From Methylobacterium pseudosasicola (lineage in GTDB: Bacteria; Pseudomonadota; Alphaproteobacteria; Rhizobiales; Beijerinckiaceae): a DNA stretch of 64,000 bases. This document shows, piece after piece, positions 9,449 to 18,819 of the stretch (position 1 is the first letter of the stretch; every line of letters starts with the position of its first letter). The stretch lies in the NCBI RefSeq assembly GCF_900114535.1, contig NZ_FOTK01000005.1, forward strand, positions 186,001 to 250,000, read 5' to 3'. The translations under genes were made by a program, and so were the position numbers. Under the pieces are notes generated by a model, which worked only from the letters and a program-made list of their open reading frames with translations, did no database searches and was not told the DNA's origin.

Positions 9449-9566
9449 CCCCCTCATCCTGAGGTGCCGAAGCGCAGCGGAGGCCTCGAAGGAGGCCTCC
9501 AGGGACCACGCCGACATCTGGAGGGCTCCTTCGAGGCCCGCTGACGCGGGCACCTCAGGATGAGGG
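9449..9566. repeat. Palindromic intergenic repeat type I, copy 1
   Basis: Outer arms CCCTCATCCTGAGGTGC and GCACCTCAGGATGAGGG are inverted. Inner sequences around CTCGAAGGAGGCCTCCAG and CTGGAGGGCTCCTTCGAGG form further pairings. Other copies lie at 11475, 26811 and 46056. It occupies most of the non-coding DNA between the transporter and regulator genes (9261-9618). There is no transposase, and the element is too short to be an IS. Confidence 0.9.
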
Positions 9567-9618
9567 CGTGGTTGGGAGGAGCGGGAGAGGCGCAAAAAAG
9601 GCCGGGAGAAGCCGGGAG

Positions 9619-10626
9619 ATGGACGGATTCCAGCCGCCGGGGCGGCTCGTGACGCTCACCGACGTCGCCCGCGAGGCGGGGGTCGGCGAGAGCACGGTCT
9701 CGCGGGTCCTGCGCAACCACGGCTCCTCTTCGAAGCGCGCCCGGGAGCGGGTGGCCGAGGCCGTGGCCCGGCTCGGCTACGTGCCGAACCGGCTGGCCGG
9801 CAGCCTCGCGGGACCGGGGGCGAGCGCGCAGCTCGCCGGGGTGATCGTGCCGTCGCTCGCCAACGTGGTCTTCCCCGACCTGCTGCGCGGGCTGACCGGT
9901 GCGCTGGACGCCGCGGGCATCCGCTGCGTGATCGGGGTGAGCGACTACGACCCGGACCGGGAGGAGGCGCTGGCCGCCGCGCTCCTGTCCTGGCGCCCGG
10001 CCGCGTTGCTGCTCACCGGGCTGGAGCACAATCCCGGAACGGTGGCGCTGGCGAAGGCCGGGGGCGTGCGCGTGGTCGAGATGATCGACACGGACGGGGC
10101 GGGGATCGACGCCGTGGTCGGCTTCTCCAACCGGGCGGTGGGGGCGGCGAGCGCCCGGCACCTCGTGGCCCGCGGATATCGGCGCATCGCCTATCTCGGC
10201 CACGATTTGCAGGTGGACCTGCGGGCGGGCAAGCGGCTGGCCGGGTTCGAGGCCGCCTTGGGCGAAGCCGGCCTGTCACTCCACGGCAGAGAAATCAGAC
10301 CCGGGCCGTCTTCGCCCGGTTCCGGGCGGGCCGGGCTGGAGTCGCTGCTGGCGCGCCATCCGGACCTCGACGCGGTGTATTTTTCCAACGACGACATGGC
10401 GCTCGGCGGCTATTTCGCCTGCCTGGCGGCGGGGTTGAGCGTGCCGGGGCGGATCGCCCTGTTCGGCTTCAACGGGCTCGACTTCGCGGCAGCGATGCCC
10501 CAGCCCCTGTCGACGGTGCGCACCCCACGCCTGGAGATCGGCCGGCAGGCGGCCTCGTGCCTGATCGGCGAAAGTCCAAAAAAAATCGATCTCGGATTCG
10601 AGCTGATCGAGGGAGCGACCGCATGA
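9619..10626 (+). CDS. LacI-family transcriptional regulator of the tetronate genes
   Basis: 335 aa from the ATG at 9619. The N-terminal helix-turn-helix is LTDVAREAGVGESTVSRVLR. The hinge follows at about residues 45-60, then a periplasmic-binding-protein-like sensor domain with DAVYFSNDDMALGG and FGFNGLDFAAAMPQPLSTV. It is divergent from the transporter-led operon and couples to otnC by ATGA overlap (10623-10626). It probably represses from the 9355-9370 palindrome and releases when a pathway sugar acid binds. The ligand is inferred only from context. Confidence 0.9.
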   Translation: MDGFQPPGRLVTLTDVAREAGVGESTVSRVLRNHGSSSKRARERVAEAVARLGYVPNRLAGSLAGPGASAQLAGVIVPSLANVVFPDLLRGLTGALDAAGIRCVIGVSDYDPDREEALAAALLSWRPAALLLTGLEHNPGTVALAKAGGVRVVEMIDTDGAGIDAVVGFSNRAVGAASARHLVARGYRRIAYLGHDLQVDLRAGKRLAGFEAALGEAGLSLHGREIRPGPSSPGSGRAGLESLLARHPDLDAVYFSNDDMALGGYFACLAAGLSVPGRIALFGFNGLDFAAAMPQPLSTVRTPRLEIGRQAASCLIGESPKKIDLGFELIEGATA

Positions 10627-11303
10627 GCGACGAGAGCCGGCTGCGTGAAGACATCTGCCGCTACGGCCGCTCGCTGTTCGAGCGCGGCCTGACGCCGGGC
10701 TCGTCGGGCAACATCTCGCTGCGCCTGCCCGACGGCGGCTGGCTGGTGACGCCGACCAACGCGTCGCTGGGCTTTCTCGACCCGGCCCGGATCTCGCGGC
10801 TCGACGCGGACGGCCGGCTGGTCTCGGGCGACAAGCCGACGAAAGAGATCCCGCTGCATACCGCACTCTACGAGAGCCGGGGCGAGGCCAAGGCGATCGT
10901 GCATCTGCACTCGACCCACGCGGTGGCGGTCTCGATGCTGCCGGAGATCGACCCGCGCCAGGTTCTGCCGCCGCTGACGCCCTATTACCTGATGCGCACC
11001 GGCGGTACCGCTCTCGTGCCGTATTATCGTCCCGGCGACCCCGCGGTGGCGGACGCGATCCGGGGGCTCGCCGGCCGGTACAGCTCGGTGCTGCTCGCCA
11101 ATCACGGCCCGGTGGTGGCCGGGGACAGCCTGGAGGGCGCGGTCTTCGCCACCGAGGAGCTGGAGGAGACCGCCAAGCTTTATTTGCTCCTGCGCAACCT
11201 CAACCCGCGGCAGCTCAGCCCCGGGCAGGTGGCGGATCTCGTCAGCCATTTCGGGCTGACCCTGCCGGAGGCGGAGGATCATGCGGGGCATGATCACGGG
11301 TGA
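10623..11303 (+). CDS. otnC: 3-oxo-tetronate 4-phosphate decarboxylase (class II aldolase family)
   Basis: 226 aa from the ATG at 10623, which overlaps the regulator stop. Class II aldolase/adducin fold: phosphate-site motif GSSGNISLRLP near the N-terminus, zinc histidines in VHLHSTHAVAVS, a further His in LANHGPVVAG, and Glu in PTKEIPLH. OtnC decarboxylates 3-oxo-tetronate 4-phosphate to dihydroxyacetone phosphate and CO2, completing the pathway. Being downstream of the regulator, it is on the opposite strand from the other catabolic genes. Confidence 0.9.
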   Translation: MSDESRLREDICRYGRSLFERGLTPGSSGNISLRLPDGGWLVTPTNASLGFLDPARISRLDADGRLVSGDKPTKEIPLHTALYESRGEAKAIVHLHSTHAVAVSMLPEIDPRQVLPPLTPYYLMRTGGTALVPYYRPGDPAVADAIRGLAGRYSSVLLANHGPVVAGDSLEGAVFATEELEETAKLYLLLRNLNPRQLSPGQVADLVSHFGLTLPEAEDHAGHDHG

Positions 11304-11331
11304 GGCAGCTTCCAGCTAAGGCTTTCGGCTT

Positions 11332-11426
11332 CACCGTCATCACGCGCTTAGCGCAGTGACCCAGGGCAGCGTGCCATCGCCGAGCGTGGCGCCACACTGG
11401 GTTGCTTCGCTCCGCTCGCAATGACG
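11332..11426. repeat. Palindromic intergenic repeat type II, copy B
   Basis: ACCGTCATCACGCG...CCCAGGG faces ...TGGGTTGCTTCGCTCCGCTCGCAATGACGG as imperfect inverted arms. It matches the better-preserved copy at 38884-38978. Together with the next repeat it fills the 302-bp convergent gap between otnC and glyS, where no gene or clear U-tract terminator is visible. Confidence 0.8.
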
Positions 11427-11474
11427 GGAGAAGCGCTTGGCGATCGCGTGAAAACCGCGCGGCCTCCAACCAAT

Positions 11475-11586
11475 CCCCCCATCCTGAGGCGGCGGAGCAG
11501 CCTCGAAGGAGCCCTCCAGGCGGCCGCGCGATCCCTGGAGCCCCCCCTTCGAGGCTCGCTGCGCTCGCGCCTTGGGATGAGGGGGG
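11475..11586. repeat. Palindromic intergenic repeat type I, copy 2 (degenerate)
   Basis: CCCCATCCTGAGG at the left and CCTTGGGATGAGGGG at the right are inverted arms. The internal CTCGAAGGAGCCCTCCAGG and CTTCGAGGCTCGCTGCGCTCGC are shared with the other copies. The arms carry mismatches (GCCTTGGGATGAG for CCTCAGGATGAG), so this copy is older or diverged. Confidence 0.85.
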
Positions 11587-11605
11587 AGGGATGGGATGGC
11601 CCGCG

Positions 11606-13747
11606 CTACCCCTCGATCTTCGAGAAATCCGCCACCGCGCGGGTCGCGGCGCGCAGCGCGTTGAGCAGCAGCAGGCGGTTCTCGCGGAGCTTCGGGTCGG
11701 GAGCGTTGACGGTCACGTCCTGGAAGAAGGCGTCGACCGGCGCGCGCAGGGTTGAAAGCGCCCGCATCGCCCCGGCAAAGTCCTCGCTCGCGATGGCCTG
11801 GGACGCCGTCGCGGCGGCGCCCGCCAGGGCCTCGGCGAGCGCCCGCTCGGCCGGCTCGCCCGATGCCGCCAGGGCGGAATCGGGCAAGGCATCGTAGGCG
11901 CGGCCGCCCTTCTTCTCCTCGATCCGCAGGATGTTCGAGGCGCGCTTGTAGCCCGCGAGCAAGTTCTTGCCGTCCTCGGTCTCCAGGAAGGCCTGCAGAG
12001 CCTCGACCCGGCGCACCACCATCAGCAGGTCGTCCTGGCCGGGCAGCGCGAAGACGGCGTCGATCAGGTCGTGGCGGGCGCCCTGATCGCGGAGATAGAC
12101 CTTGAGACGGTCGGCGAAGAAGGCGAGGAGATTACCGTCCGAGGAATTGAAGATCCGCGGAAAGGCCGCGCTCTCCGTCTCTTCTCCGGTAACGGCAGAG
12201 ACCAAACGTTTGTACGCATCGAATGCGTGCTCTGACAGCTTGAGCCGCAACCCATTCTCGATAACGATTCGGATCACGCCGAGGGCGGCCCTTCGCAGCG
12301 CGTAGGGGTCCTTACTGCCGGTGGGCTTTTCATTGATGAACCAAAACCCCACCAGCGTGTCGAGCTTGTCGGCGAGCGCCACCGCGATCGAGACCGGGTC
12401 GCTCGGCACCCGATCGGAGGGGCCGACCGGCTTGTAATGCTCCTCGATGGCGGCGCAGACGCTTTCGTGCTCGCCCTGGAGCGCCGCGTATTTGCGGCCC
12501 ATCAGGCCCTGAAGCTCCGGAAACTCGCCGACCATCTCGGTGACGAGGTCGGCCTTGGCGAGGCGGGCGGCGCGCTCGGCCAGGGCCGGATCGGCCCCCA
12601 CCAGCGGCGCCAGCTCCTTCGCCAGGGCGGCGATGCGGGCGATCCGCTCGCCCTGCGTACCGAGTTTTTCGTGGAAGACGATATTGTCGAGCTTGGGCAG
12701 CCGGTCTTCCAGGCGAATCGCCTTGTCGGTCTCCCAGAAGAACTTTGCGTCCGACAGGCGCGCCCGCACCACCCGCTCGTTGCCGGCGGTGATCGCCTGG
12801 CCGCCGTCGGACGCCAAAAGATTCGAGACCAGGATGAAGGCGGGGGCCAGATCTTCCGAGCCGCTTTTGCGCAGGACGAAGCATTTCTGGTTCGCCCGGA
12901 TGGTCGCCCGGATCGCCTCGGCCGGGATGTCGAGGAAGGCCGCGTCGAAGGAGCCCATGAGCACCACCGGCCATTCCACCAGGCCGGCCACCTCCTCCAG
13001 CAGGCCCTCGTCCTCCACGAGGTCGAGACCGCGCGCGAAGGCGAGGTCGCGGGCGTCGTGCAGGATCACGTCCTTGCGCCGGTCGGCGTCGAGGATGACC
13101 TTCGCCCGCTCCAGGGCCTGGATGTAGTCGTCGAACCGGCGGACCTCGATCGGCCCCGGGGCCAGGAAGCGGTGGCCGTAGGTGACGGTCCCGGCCGCGA
13201 TGCCGCCGACCTCGAACGGCACGACCTCGGGGGTCTCGGTCTCCGGCCCGAAGGTCGCGACGATCGATTGCAGGGGGCGCACCCAGCGCAGGGCGCCGGG
13301 CTGGGCCGAGGCCGCGCCCCAGCGCATCGCCTTCGGCCAGGGAAAGCTCTTGATGATCTCGGGCAGGAGCTCGGCGAGCACGTCCAGGGTCTCGCGGCCG
13401 GGGCGCTCGATCACCGCGAGGTAGAACTCGCCCTTCTTCGGATCGGTGATTCTCTGGGCCTCATCCAGGCTCGCCAGGCCGGCGCTCTTCAGAAACCCCT
13501 GGACGGCAGCCTCGGGGGCGCCGACACGCGGGCCGCGGCGCTCCTCGCGCACAGCCTCGCCTCGGGCGGGCAGGCCGGCGATGTGCAGCGCGAGGCGGCG
13601 CGGCGTCGAGAACGCCTTGGCGCCCTCGTACAGGAAGCCGCGCTCGACCAGCGCGTCGGTGACGAGCTTCTTGAGATCCTCCGCCGCGCGCCGCTGCATG
13701 CGGGCGGGGATCTCTTCCGAGCGGAGTTCGAGCAGGAGGTCGGGCAT
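11606..13747 (-). CDS. glyS: Glycine--tRNA ligase beta subunit
   Basis: 713 aa, full length for GlyS ([18 protein letters not shown]). The beta subunit of the alpha2beta2 glycyl-tRNA synthetase binds the tRNA while GlyQ holds the aminoacylation site. Typical internal stretches are present, including [20 protein letters not shown] and the C-terminal anticodon-binding-like part. It lies 58 bp after a small exported-protein gene that separates it from glyQ, so the three probably form one transcription unit. Confidence 0.97.
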   Translation of the reverse strand: MPDLLLELRSEEIPARMQRRAAEDLKKLVTDALVERGFLYEGAKAFSTPRRLALHIAGLPARGEAVREERRGPRVGAPEAAVQGFLKSAGLASLDEAQRITDPKKGEFYLAVIERPGRETLDVLAELLPEIIKSFPWPKAMRWGAASAQPGALRWVRPLQSIVATFGPETETPEVVPFEVGGIAAGTVTYGHRFLAPGPIEVRRFDDYIQALERAKVILDADRRKDVILHDARDLAFARGLDLVEDEGLLEEVAGLVEWPVVLMGSFDAAFLDIPAEAIRATIRANQKCFVLRKSGSEDLAPAFILVSNLLASDGGQAITAGNERVVRARLSDAKFFWETDKAIRLEDRLPKLDNIVFHEKLGTQGERIARIAALAKELAPLVGADPALAERAARLAKADLVTEMVGEFPELQGLMGRKYAALQGEHESVCAAIEEHYKPVGPSDRVPSDPVSIAVALADKLDTLVGFWFINEKPTGSKDPYALRRAALGVIRIVIENGLRLKLSEHAFDAYKRLVSAVTGEETESAAFPRIFNSSDGNLLAFFADRLKVYLRDQGARHDLIDAVFALPGQDDLLMVVRRVEALQAFLETEDGKNLLAGYKRASNILRIEEKKGGRAYDALPDSALAASGEPAERALAEALAGAAATASQAIASEDFAGAMRALSTLRAPVDAFFQDVTVNAPDPKLRENRLLLLNALRAATRAVADFSKIEG

Positions 13748-13805
13748 GGCGCGGCCATATCGCCGCGCCGCAGGCCTGTCGAGGGTCGAACGGCCGGGGC
13801 CGGCC

Positions 13806-14249
13806 TTATTGCGCCTCGCCCTTCAGGATGGTGCTGAGCTGCCACTTGCGATCGCCGATCGCGTGGGCGTCGGAGACCCGCCAGGCCCCGTCCTCGCGCA
13901 CGAGGTCGTAGACGACGGATTTCGAGCCGTCCCCGCCCTTGCGCTCCACCGTGACCTTCGCCTGGTCCTTGCCCTCCGTGGCCTCCTTGAAGATCAGGGC
14001 CTTCACGGTGTCGGGCTTCAGGGGCTCGCCATTGAGGCGGTAGTCGAAATCGAGGCTGCCGGTGGCGCCGTTGGCTTGGCGAGCGTCGGCGTCGAACAAG
14101 CCCTGGAGGCGCTTGGTGTAGACGGTGGAGTGATTCGGGTGCGGCTCGGCGTAGAGCTTCTTGACCACCGCCTCCGGGCCGGGATCGGCCGCGAGCGCGG
14201 GGCCGAGGCCGAACGCGAGAATGCCGAGGGCGAGGAGGGTCTGTTTCAT
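13806..14249 (-). CDS. Exported hypothetical protein between glyQ and glyS (DUF3828-like)
   Basis: 147 aa from the ATG at 14249. The signal peptide [20 protein letters not shown] likely ends at ALA-AD. The mature part ([22 protein letters not shown], then [19 protein letters not shown]) resembles small DUF3828/NTF2-like secreted proteins. No catalytic motif is recognised. It lies within the glycyl-tRNA synthetase unit, but nothing suggests a role in translation. Confidence 0.8.
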   Translation of the reverse strand: MKQTLLALGILAFGLGPALAADPGPEAVVKKLYAEPHPNHSTVYTKRLQGLFDADARQANGATGSLDFDYRLNGEPLKPDTVKALIFKEATEGKDQAKVTVERKGGDGSKSVVYDLVREDGAWRVSDAHAIGDRKWQLSTILKGEAQ

Positions 14250-14317
14250 CGTAGGATTCCCGCGTCTGCGGACGCGCCGGAGCGCGCCGGTTGGCGGGGA
14301 TTGCAACGCACGAGGGC

Positions 14318-15229
14318 TCAAGGGGCTCCGCCGGCCGCCGTCTTGAGCCACGCCGCGCCGCAGGCCTTGGCGAGTTCGCGCACCCGCAGGATGTAGCTCT
14401 GGCGCTCGGTGACCGAGATCACCCCGCGTGCGTCGAGCAGGTTGAAGACGTGGCTCGCCTTGATGCACTGGTCATAGGCCGGCTGCGCCATCCGGTGGCG
14501 CTCGGTCTCGGAGGCGGGTGCGCCGGCGTCGAGATAGGACCGGCAGGCGGCTTCCGCGTCGGTGAACTGGCGGAACAGCATCGCCGTGTCGGCGGCCTCG
14601 AAATTGTGCCGGGAATATTCCTGCTCGGCCTGCAGGAACACGTCGCCGTAGGTGATCCGGTCGGCCCCCTCGGCGCCGTTGAAGTCGAGGTCGTAGACGT
14701 TCTCGACGCCCTGGACGTACATGGCGAGCCGTTCCAGCCCGTAGGTCAGCTCGCCGGCCACGGGGGCGCATTCGAAGCCTGCCACCTGCTGGAAGTAGGT
14801 GAACTGGCTCACCTCCATCCCGTCGCACCAGCATTCCCAGCCGAGGCCCCAGGCGCCGAGCGTCGGGCTCTCCCAATCGTCCTCGACGAAGCGGATATCG
14901 TGGAGCTTCAGGTCGACCCCGATCGCGTCCAGCGAGGCGAGGTAGAGCTCCTGGAGGTTCGGCGGGTTCGGCTTCAGGATCACCTGGAACTGGTAATAAT
15001 GCTGGAGCCGGTTGGGGTTCTCGCCATAGCGCCCATCCTTGGGCCGGCGCGACGGCTGGACATAGGCCGCCTTCCAGGGCTTCGGGCCCAGCGCCCGCAG
15101 CGTCGTCGCCGGGTGGAACGTGCCGGCGCCGACCTCCATGTCGTAGGGCTGGAGGATCACGCAGCCCTGCGCCGCCCAGAACTCCTGCAGCGTCAGGATC
15201 AGCCCCTGGAACGATTTCTTTTGGGACAT
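14318..15229 (-). CDS. glyQ: Glycine--tRNA ligase alpha subunit
   Basis: 303 aa from the ATG at 15229 ([18 protein letters not shown]). Class II synthetase catalytic subunit: motif 2-like [20 protein letters not shown], then [14 protein letters not shown] and the motif 3 region [10 protein letters not shown]. It activates glycine and charges tRNA-Gly with GlyS. The open frame extends upstream, but only from this ATG does the protein match the family N-terminus. Confidence 0.97.
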   Translation of the reverse strand: MSQKKSFQGLILTLQEFWAAQGCVILQPYDMEVGAGTFHPATTLRALGPKPWKAAYVQPSRRPKDGRYGENPNRLQHYYQFQVILKPNPPNLQELYLASLDAIGVDLKLHDIRFVEDDWESPTLGAWGLGWECWCDGMEVSQFTYFQQVAGFECAPVAGELTYGLERLAMYVQGVENVYDLDFNGAEGADRITYGDVFLQAEQEYSRHNFEAADTAMLFRQFTDAEAACRSYLDAGAPASETERHRMAQPAYDQCIKASHVFNLLDARGVISVTERQSYILRVRELAKACGAAWLKTAAGGAP

Positions 15230-15401
15230 GGGCGGCGAAGGCTCGGCGATGCGGGGCGGGTCTGGGTGTCGGCGGGCCGGTTTAGGTGCGGGCGGCGGGG
15301 GGTGCAAGACGAGGGCTCGCAAGGCACGAGCGCGGTTCCGCTTGCGCCCGGAGGTCGGAGGGTGGTCAGATTGCCCCGGCACAGTGTGGGAGAGGCGGAT
15401 C

Positions 15402-15860
15402 GTGACGACCAGTCCGGACAGAATCGAGATCCGCCCGATCGGCGCCGGGGACCGGGCTGCGTGGCTACCGCTGTGGCGCGGCTACCAAGCCTTCTACAAG
15501 GTCGATCTCGCCGAGGCGGTCACGGATTGCACGTGGCAACGCCTCAACGATCCGGCCGAGCCGGTGGACGGCGCCCTCGCCTGGCGGGACGGAGAGGCGG
15601 TCGGGCTCGTCCACCACATCCGCCACCGCTCGGCCTGGACGATCGGCGATTACTGCTACCTCCAGGACCTGTTCGTGGCGGATGTTGCCCGCGGCGCAGG
15701 AATCGGGCGCCGGCTGATCACGCATGTCTATGAAGCCGCCAAGGCCGCCGGGTGTTCGCGCGTCCACTGGCTGACCCACGAGACCAATACCGACGCGATG
15801 CTGCTCTACGACCGGATCGCCGAGCGGTCGGGCTTCGTCCAATACCGCAAGATCCTCTGA
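15402..15860 (+). CDS. GNAT-family N-acetyltransferase
   Basis: 152 aa from the GTG at 15402, with AGAGGCGGA close upstream. GNAT fold: the acetyl-CoA motif is [19 protein letters not shown]. The preceding strand is [13 protein letters not shown] and the C-terminal part is [26 protein letters not shown]. It resembles small diamine/amino-acid acetyltransferases. The substrate is not predictable. It is divergent from glyQ. Confidence 0.88.
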   Translation: MTTSPDRIEIRPIGAGDRAAWLPLWRGYQAFYKVDLAEAVTDCTWQRLNDPAEPVDGALAWRDGEAVGLVHHIRHRSAWTIGDYCYLQDLFVADVARGAGIGRRLITHVYEAAKAAGCSRVHWLTHETNTDAMLLYDRIAERSGFVQYRKIL

Positions 15861-16003
15861 GATCATTGTCCGGCGTGCGCCGAAGCACGCAAGCCCGACT
15901 GTTTTCGGGGCATAGCGGGAACCGTCAAGTTCGCGGCCAAGTTATCGCCGCAAACAGGGGATTTCGGCACCTTCCGGGGGGCCGAACACACGGACCACCG
16001 ATC

Positions 16004-16279
16004 ATGCAACAGGCTCGCACGCGTCACGATTTCGGCCGCAAGAACCTCGCCGTCCTGGCCGCCATCGCCATCTCGGCCATGGCCGCCACTCCGTTCGTGA
16101 TGAGCGCCAGCCGCGCGCTGGCGACCCCGGAGGAGCCGACCGTTACGGCGACCCTGCGGGTCGAGCCGGTGGAGGTCTCCCCCGTGGCGGCTCCCAAGGA
16201 GGCGGCCCCTTGCCTGCGCAAGGTGCGGGTCGTCTACAGCGGCTACGGCACCCCGACCGACGCCTGCGCCACCCGCTGA
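16004..16279 (+). CDS. Small exported hypothetical protein
   Basis: 91 aa from the ATG at 16004. A basic N-terminus (RTRHDFGRKN) precedes a hydrophobic stretch (LAVLAAIAISAMAATPFVM), consistent with a signal peptide or anchor. The rest is Pro/Val/Glu-rich and ends with two cysteines (APCLRKVRVVYSGYG, DACATR) that could form a disulfide in the periplasm. No family recognised. It converges on the antiporter gene with 25 bp between them. Confidence 0.65.
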   Translation: MQQARTRHDFGRKNLAVLAAIAISAMAATPFVMSASRALATPEEPTVTATLRVEPVEVSPVAAPKEAAPCLRKVRVVYSGYGTPTDACATR

Positions 16280-16304
16280 GGGTAGCAGTTCCAGGCGCGG
16301 CTGG

Positions 16305-17897
16305 TCACGCCGCGCCGGCAAGGCGCTTCAGGTGGAGTTCCTCCAGGTCGATCTCCCCCTCCAGCGCCCGCAGCACCGAGCTGTGGATGCGGTTCTCCCG
16401 ATGCAGGGCGATCAGCGCCGAGCGCCCGGAGCGCACGGCCAGCAGCGCGGCGGCGAAATGCTCCGTCCGCTCGGCATCCATGGCGTCGCGCTCGTCGCGC
16501 ACCCGGGACGTGGCCCGGACTCGGCGACGATAATCCTCCACGAGGCGCGGGTGCCGCAGCGCGCCGGATTCCGGTGACACCAATTGCTCCAGGGCGGCGA
16601 GGCCGGCCTCGTTCACCACCACCCGGGCCATCACGGCGTCGAGATGGCCCTCGGGCAGGCTCTGGCCCGGGTCGAGGCGCAGCCCGCGGATCAGCGGCCC
16701 GAGCGTCGTGCCCTGGACCAGCACGGTGAACAGGATCACCGCGAAGGCCGCCACCAGGATCGCGTCGCGGCCCGGAAAATCCACCGGCAGCGCCAGCGCG
16801 GCGGCGAGCGTCACCACCCCGCGCATGCCGGCCCAGCCGATGATCAGCGGCACCCGCGGATCCGGGCTGGGCTCTTGCGTGCGGACCCGGGTCGACAGGA
16901 TCCGCCGCAGGTAGACGGCCGGGAAGACCCAGAGCAGCCGGGCGACCACGCAAGCCGCCGTGACGGTGACCGCCAGGGGCAGGCCAGTGGCGAGGAGACC
17001 GAGATCGCCGCCGGTCCGGGCGAGCACGCCGCGCAGGGCCAGGCCGATCAGCACGAAGACCAGGGCCTCCAGCACGAAGACCACGAATTCCCACACCGCC
17101 ACGGCGTGCCGCCGGACATGGGCGTCGAAGGTCTCGTGCTCGCGCCCGCCCATCATCAGCCCGCAGGCCACCACGGCAAGCACCCCGGAGGCGTGAATCT
17201 CCTCGGCGGCGAGATAGGCGGCGTAGGAGGCCAGAAAGCTCAACACCGTCACGGCGTTGGCATCGTGCAGGCGTGCCACCAGCGCGTTCACCGCCAAGCC
17301 GCAGGCGAGCCCGACCGCGACGCCCGCCACCGCCAGCCAGGCGAAGCTGCCCGCCGCCGCCCAGGCGCTGAAACTGCCGGTCAGGGCCGCCGCCACGGCG
17401 AACCGGTAGAGCACGAGGCCCGACGCGTCGTTGACGAGGCTCTCGCCCTCCAGGACCGTCACCATCCGGCGGGGCAGGGCGACCCGGGCCAGCACCGCCT
17501 TGGCGGCGACGGCGTCCGGCGGCGACACGATGGCGCCCAGCGCGAAGCAGGCGGCCCAGGGCAGGGCCGGCACCACCGCGTGGGCGACGAGCCCGACCAC
17601 CAGGGTGGTGAACAGCACCGCCCCGAGCGACAGCGACAGGATCGGAGCGAGGCTCGCCCGGAAATCGCGCCAAACGGTGAAATAGGCGGATTCGAGCAGC
17701 AGCGGCGGCAGGAACAGGACCATGATCAGGTCCGGATCGAGATCAAAGGACGGCAGGCCCGGCGCCACCGCGAGCGCCATGCCGCCGAGCACCAGGGCGG
17801 CGGCCGGGGGAAACCCGAGCCGCCCGGCCACCAGAGACAGCAACAGGGCCGCCCCGAGGAGCGCGAGGATCAATTCGAACAGGGCGACGGGCGTCAT
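16305..17897 (-). CDS. Na+/H+ antiporter, CPA1 family
   Basis: 530 aa. About 12 hydrophobic segments are followed by a cytoplasmic tail of about 130 residues. Family landmarks are LVNDASGLVLYRFA (the ion-binding ND pair), SPPDAVAAKAVL and GWAGMRGVVTLAAALALP. CPA1 members exchange Na+ or K+ for H+ at the inner membrane for pH and salt homeostasis. The cation is not determinable. It is transcribed alone. Confidence 0.92.
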   Translation of the reverse strand: MTPVALFELILALLGAALLLSLVAGRLGFPPAAALVLGGMALAVAPGLPSFDLDPDLIMVLFLPPLLLESAYFTVWRDFRASLAPILSLSLGAVLFTTLVVGLVAHAVVPALPWAACFALGAIVSPPDAVAAKAVLARVALPRRMVTVLEGESLVNDASGLVLYRFAVAAALTGSFSAWAAAGSFAWLAVAGVAVGLACGLAVNALVARLHDANAVTVLSFLASYAAYLAAEEIHASGVLAVVACGLMMGGREHETFDAHVRRHAVAVWEFVVFVLEALVFVLIGLALRGVLARTGGDLGLLATGLPLAVTVTAACVVARLLWVFPAVYLRRILSTRVRTQEPSPDPRVPLIIGWAGMRGVVTLAAALALPVDFPGRDAILVAAFAVILFTVLVQGTTLGPLIRGLRLDPGQSLPEGHLDAVMARVVVNEAGLAALEQLVSPESGALRHPRLVEDYRRRVRATSRVRDERDAMDAERTEHFAAALLAVRSGRSALIALHRENRIHSSVLRALEGEIDLEELHLKRLAGAA

Positions 17898-18058
17898 CGA
17901 TCGATCAGGTTCGGCGCGGGGGCTCCGGCAAGCGCGGCCTTTCTAATCGGGTTTCGCGAAACCGCGGAATAGGCTTGCCAATACCGGCCGGCTGCGGCCG
18001 AAAACCCGTCGCTACTCCGCCCGCCCCAGGATCGACAGATGATCGTGGGGAAGACCGA

Positions 18059-18304
18059 TCAGTCCGGCAAACGATCGTCCGGCGCCGGCGGGAGGCCGTC
18101 CTGACGGTTCATGAAGCGGTCGAACGCGGCCAGATCCGCGCGTCCGCCGCGTTCGGCGAGGAACGTTACAGCCTTGATCGCCGAGAGCTTCTCGGCCACC
18201 GCCGTCGCGACGAACTGGTCCAGCGTCGTGCCGCCTTCGCGGGCGATCCGCTCGGCCGCGTCGGTCAGTGCATGCGGCAATTGCACCGTGACGTCGCGAT
18301 CCAT
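18059..18304 (-). CDS. Antitoxin of a PIN-type toxin-antitoxin pair
   Basis: 81 aa. The N-terminus MDRDVTVQLPHALTDAAERIAR looks like a short ribbon-helix-helix strand-helix element. The C-terminal tail is acidic and proline-rich (FMNRQDGLPPAPDDRLPD). It starts 6 bp after the toxin stop, so the order is toxin then antitoxin, opposite to the vapBC pair at 3154-3791. The call depends largely on the adjacent PIN gene. Confidence 0.72.
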   Translation of the reverse strand: MDRDVTVQLPHALTDAAERIAREGGTTLDQFVATAVAEKLSAIKAVTFLAERGGRADLAAFDRFMNRQDGLPPAPDDRLPD

Positions 18305-18310
18305 GACCCG

Positions 18311-18727
18311 TCAGCTCCTTCTGAGGATGTCGCCCGGACCGACGACCTCGATCCCGAAGACGCCGGGGACGGCTCCGAAATCCGCCGTGTTGAACGTGAC
18401 GATCGCGTCGGCACGCCCGTTCACCGCCAGCTCCAGAACCATCTCGTCCGCCGGATCCCGCAGGCGCGGACGCCAGAGATAATGGATCGCGACGGGCTCG
18501 GCGAACAGGGCCAGCACGTCGAGGACGTTGACGACATCCGCCGCCGAGATCCCCGCCGCCTGCAGATGCTCCGGCCGCAGGGCGACGGCCTCGTATTCCA
18601 GGAACAGCGGGACGCTGAGCAGCATCCGGATCTCGCCGGCCCGGATCCGGCGCAGCAGCGCGGCCGAACCGCCGGACGGGCTGCGCAGGGCCGCCACGAG
18701 GATGTTTGTGTCGAGGACCAAGCGCAT
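18311..18727 (-). CDS. PIN-domain toxin (COG1569-type)
   Basis: 138 aa. PIN acidic residues: Asp in MRLVLDTNILVAALRSP, Glu in FLEYEAVAL, Asp in LRDPADEMVLELAV, and Asp in IVTFNTADFG. This arrangement matches the 'putative toxin-antitoxin component, PIN family' group, presumed Mg2+-dependent RNases. It is the promoter-proximal gene of the pair. Confidence 0.83.
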   Translation of the reverse strand: MRLVLDTNILVAALRSPSGGSAALLRRIRAGEIRMLLSVPLFLEYEAVALRPEHLQAAGISAADVVNVLDVLALFAEPVAIHYLWRPRLRDPADEMVLELAVNGRADAIVTFNTADFGAVPGVFGIEVVGPGDILRRS

Positions 18728-18762
18728 GCACGGGGCCGAATCGGTGCGGGCGGCCCCTCAGC

Positions 18763-18813
18763 CTAGCGCATCGTCTTTTTCCGAAAGCCGCCCCCCACCG
18801 TTCGGGACGATGC
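18763..18813. repeat. CTAG-flanked Rhizobiales repeat, copy 1 (degenerate)
   Basis: CTAGCGCATCGTC...TTCCGAAAGCCG...TTCGGGACGATGC is an imperfect inverted element. It matches the better copy at 61028-61086. It lies between the PIN toxin gene and mmcB. Confidence 0.75.
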
Positions 18814-18819
18814 CCGAGC

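Noticed and set aside
9449..9566. Insertion sequence or CRISPR repeat
   Set aside because: No transposase gene and no regularly spaced short repeats. The copies are single nested palindromes scattered across the window.
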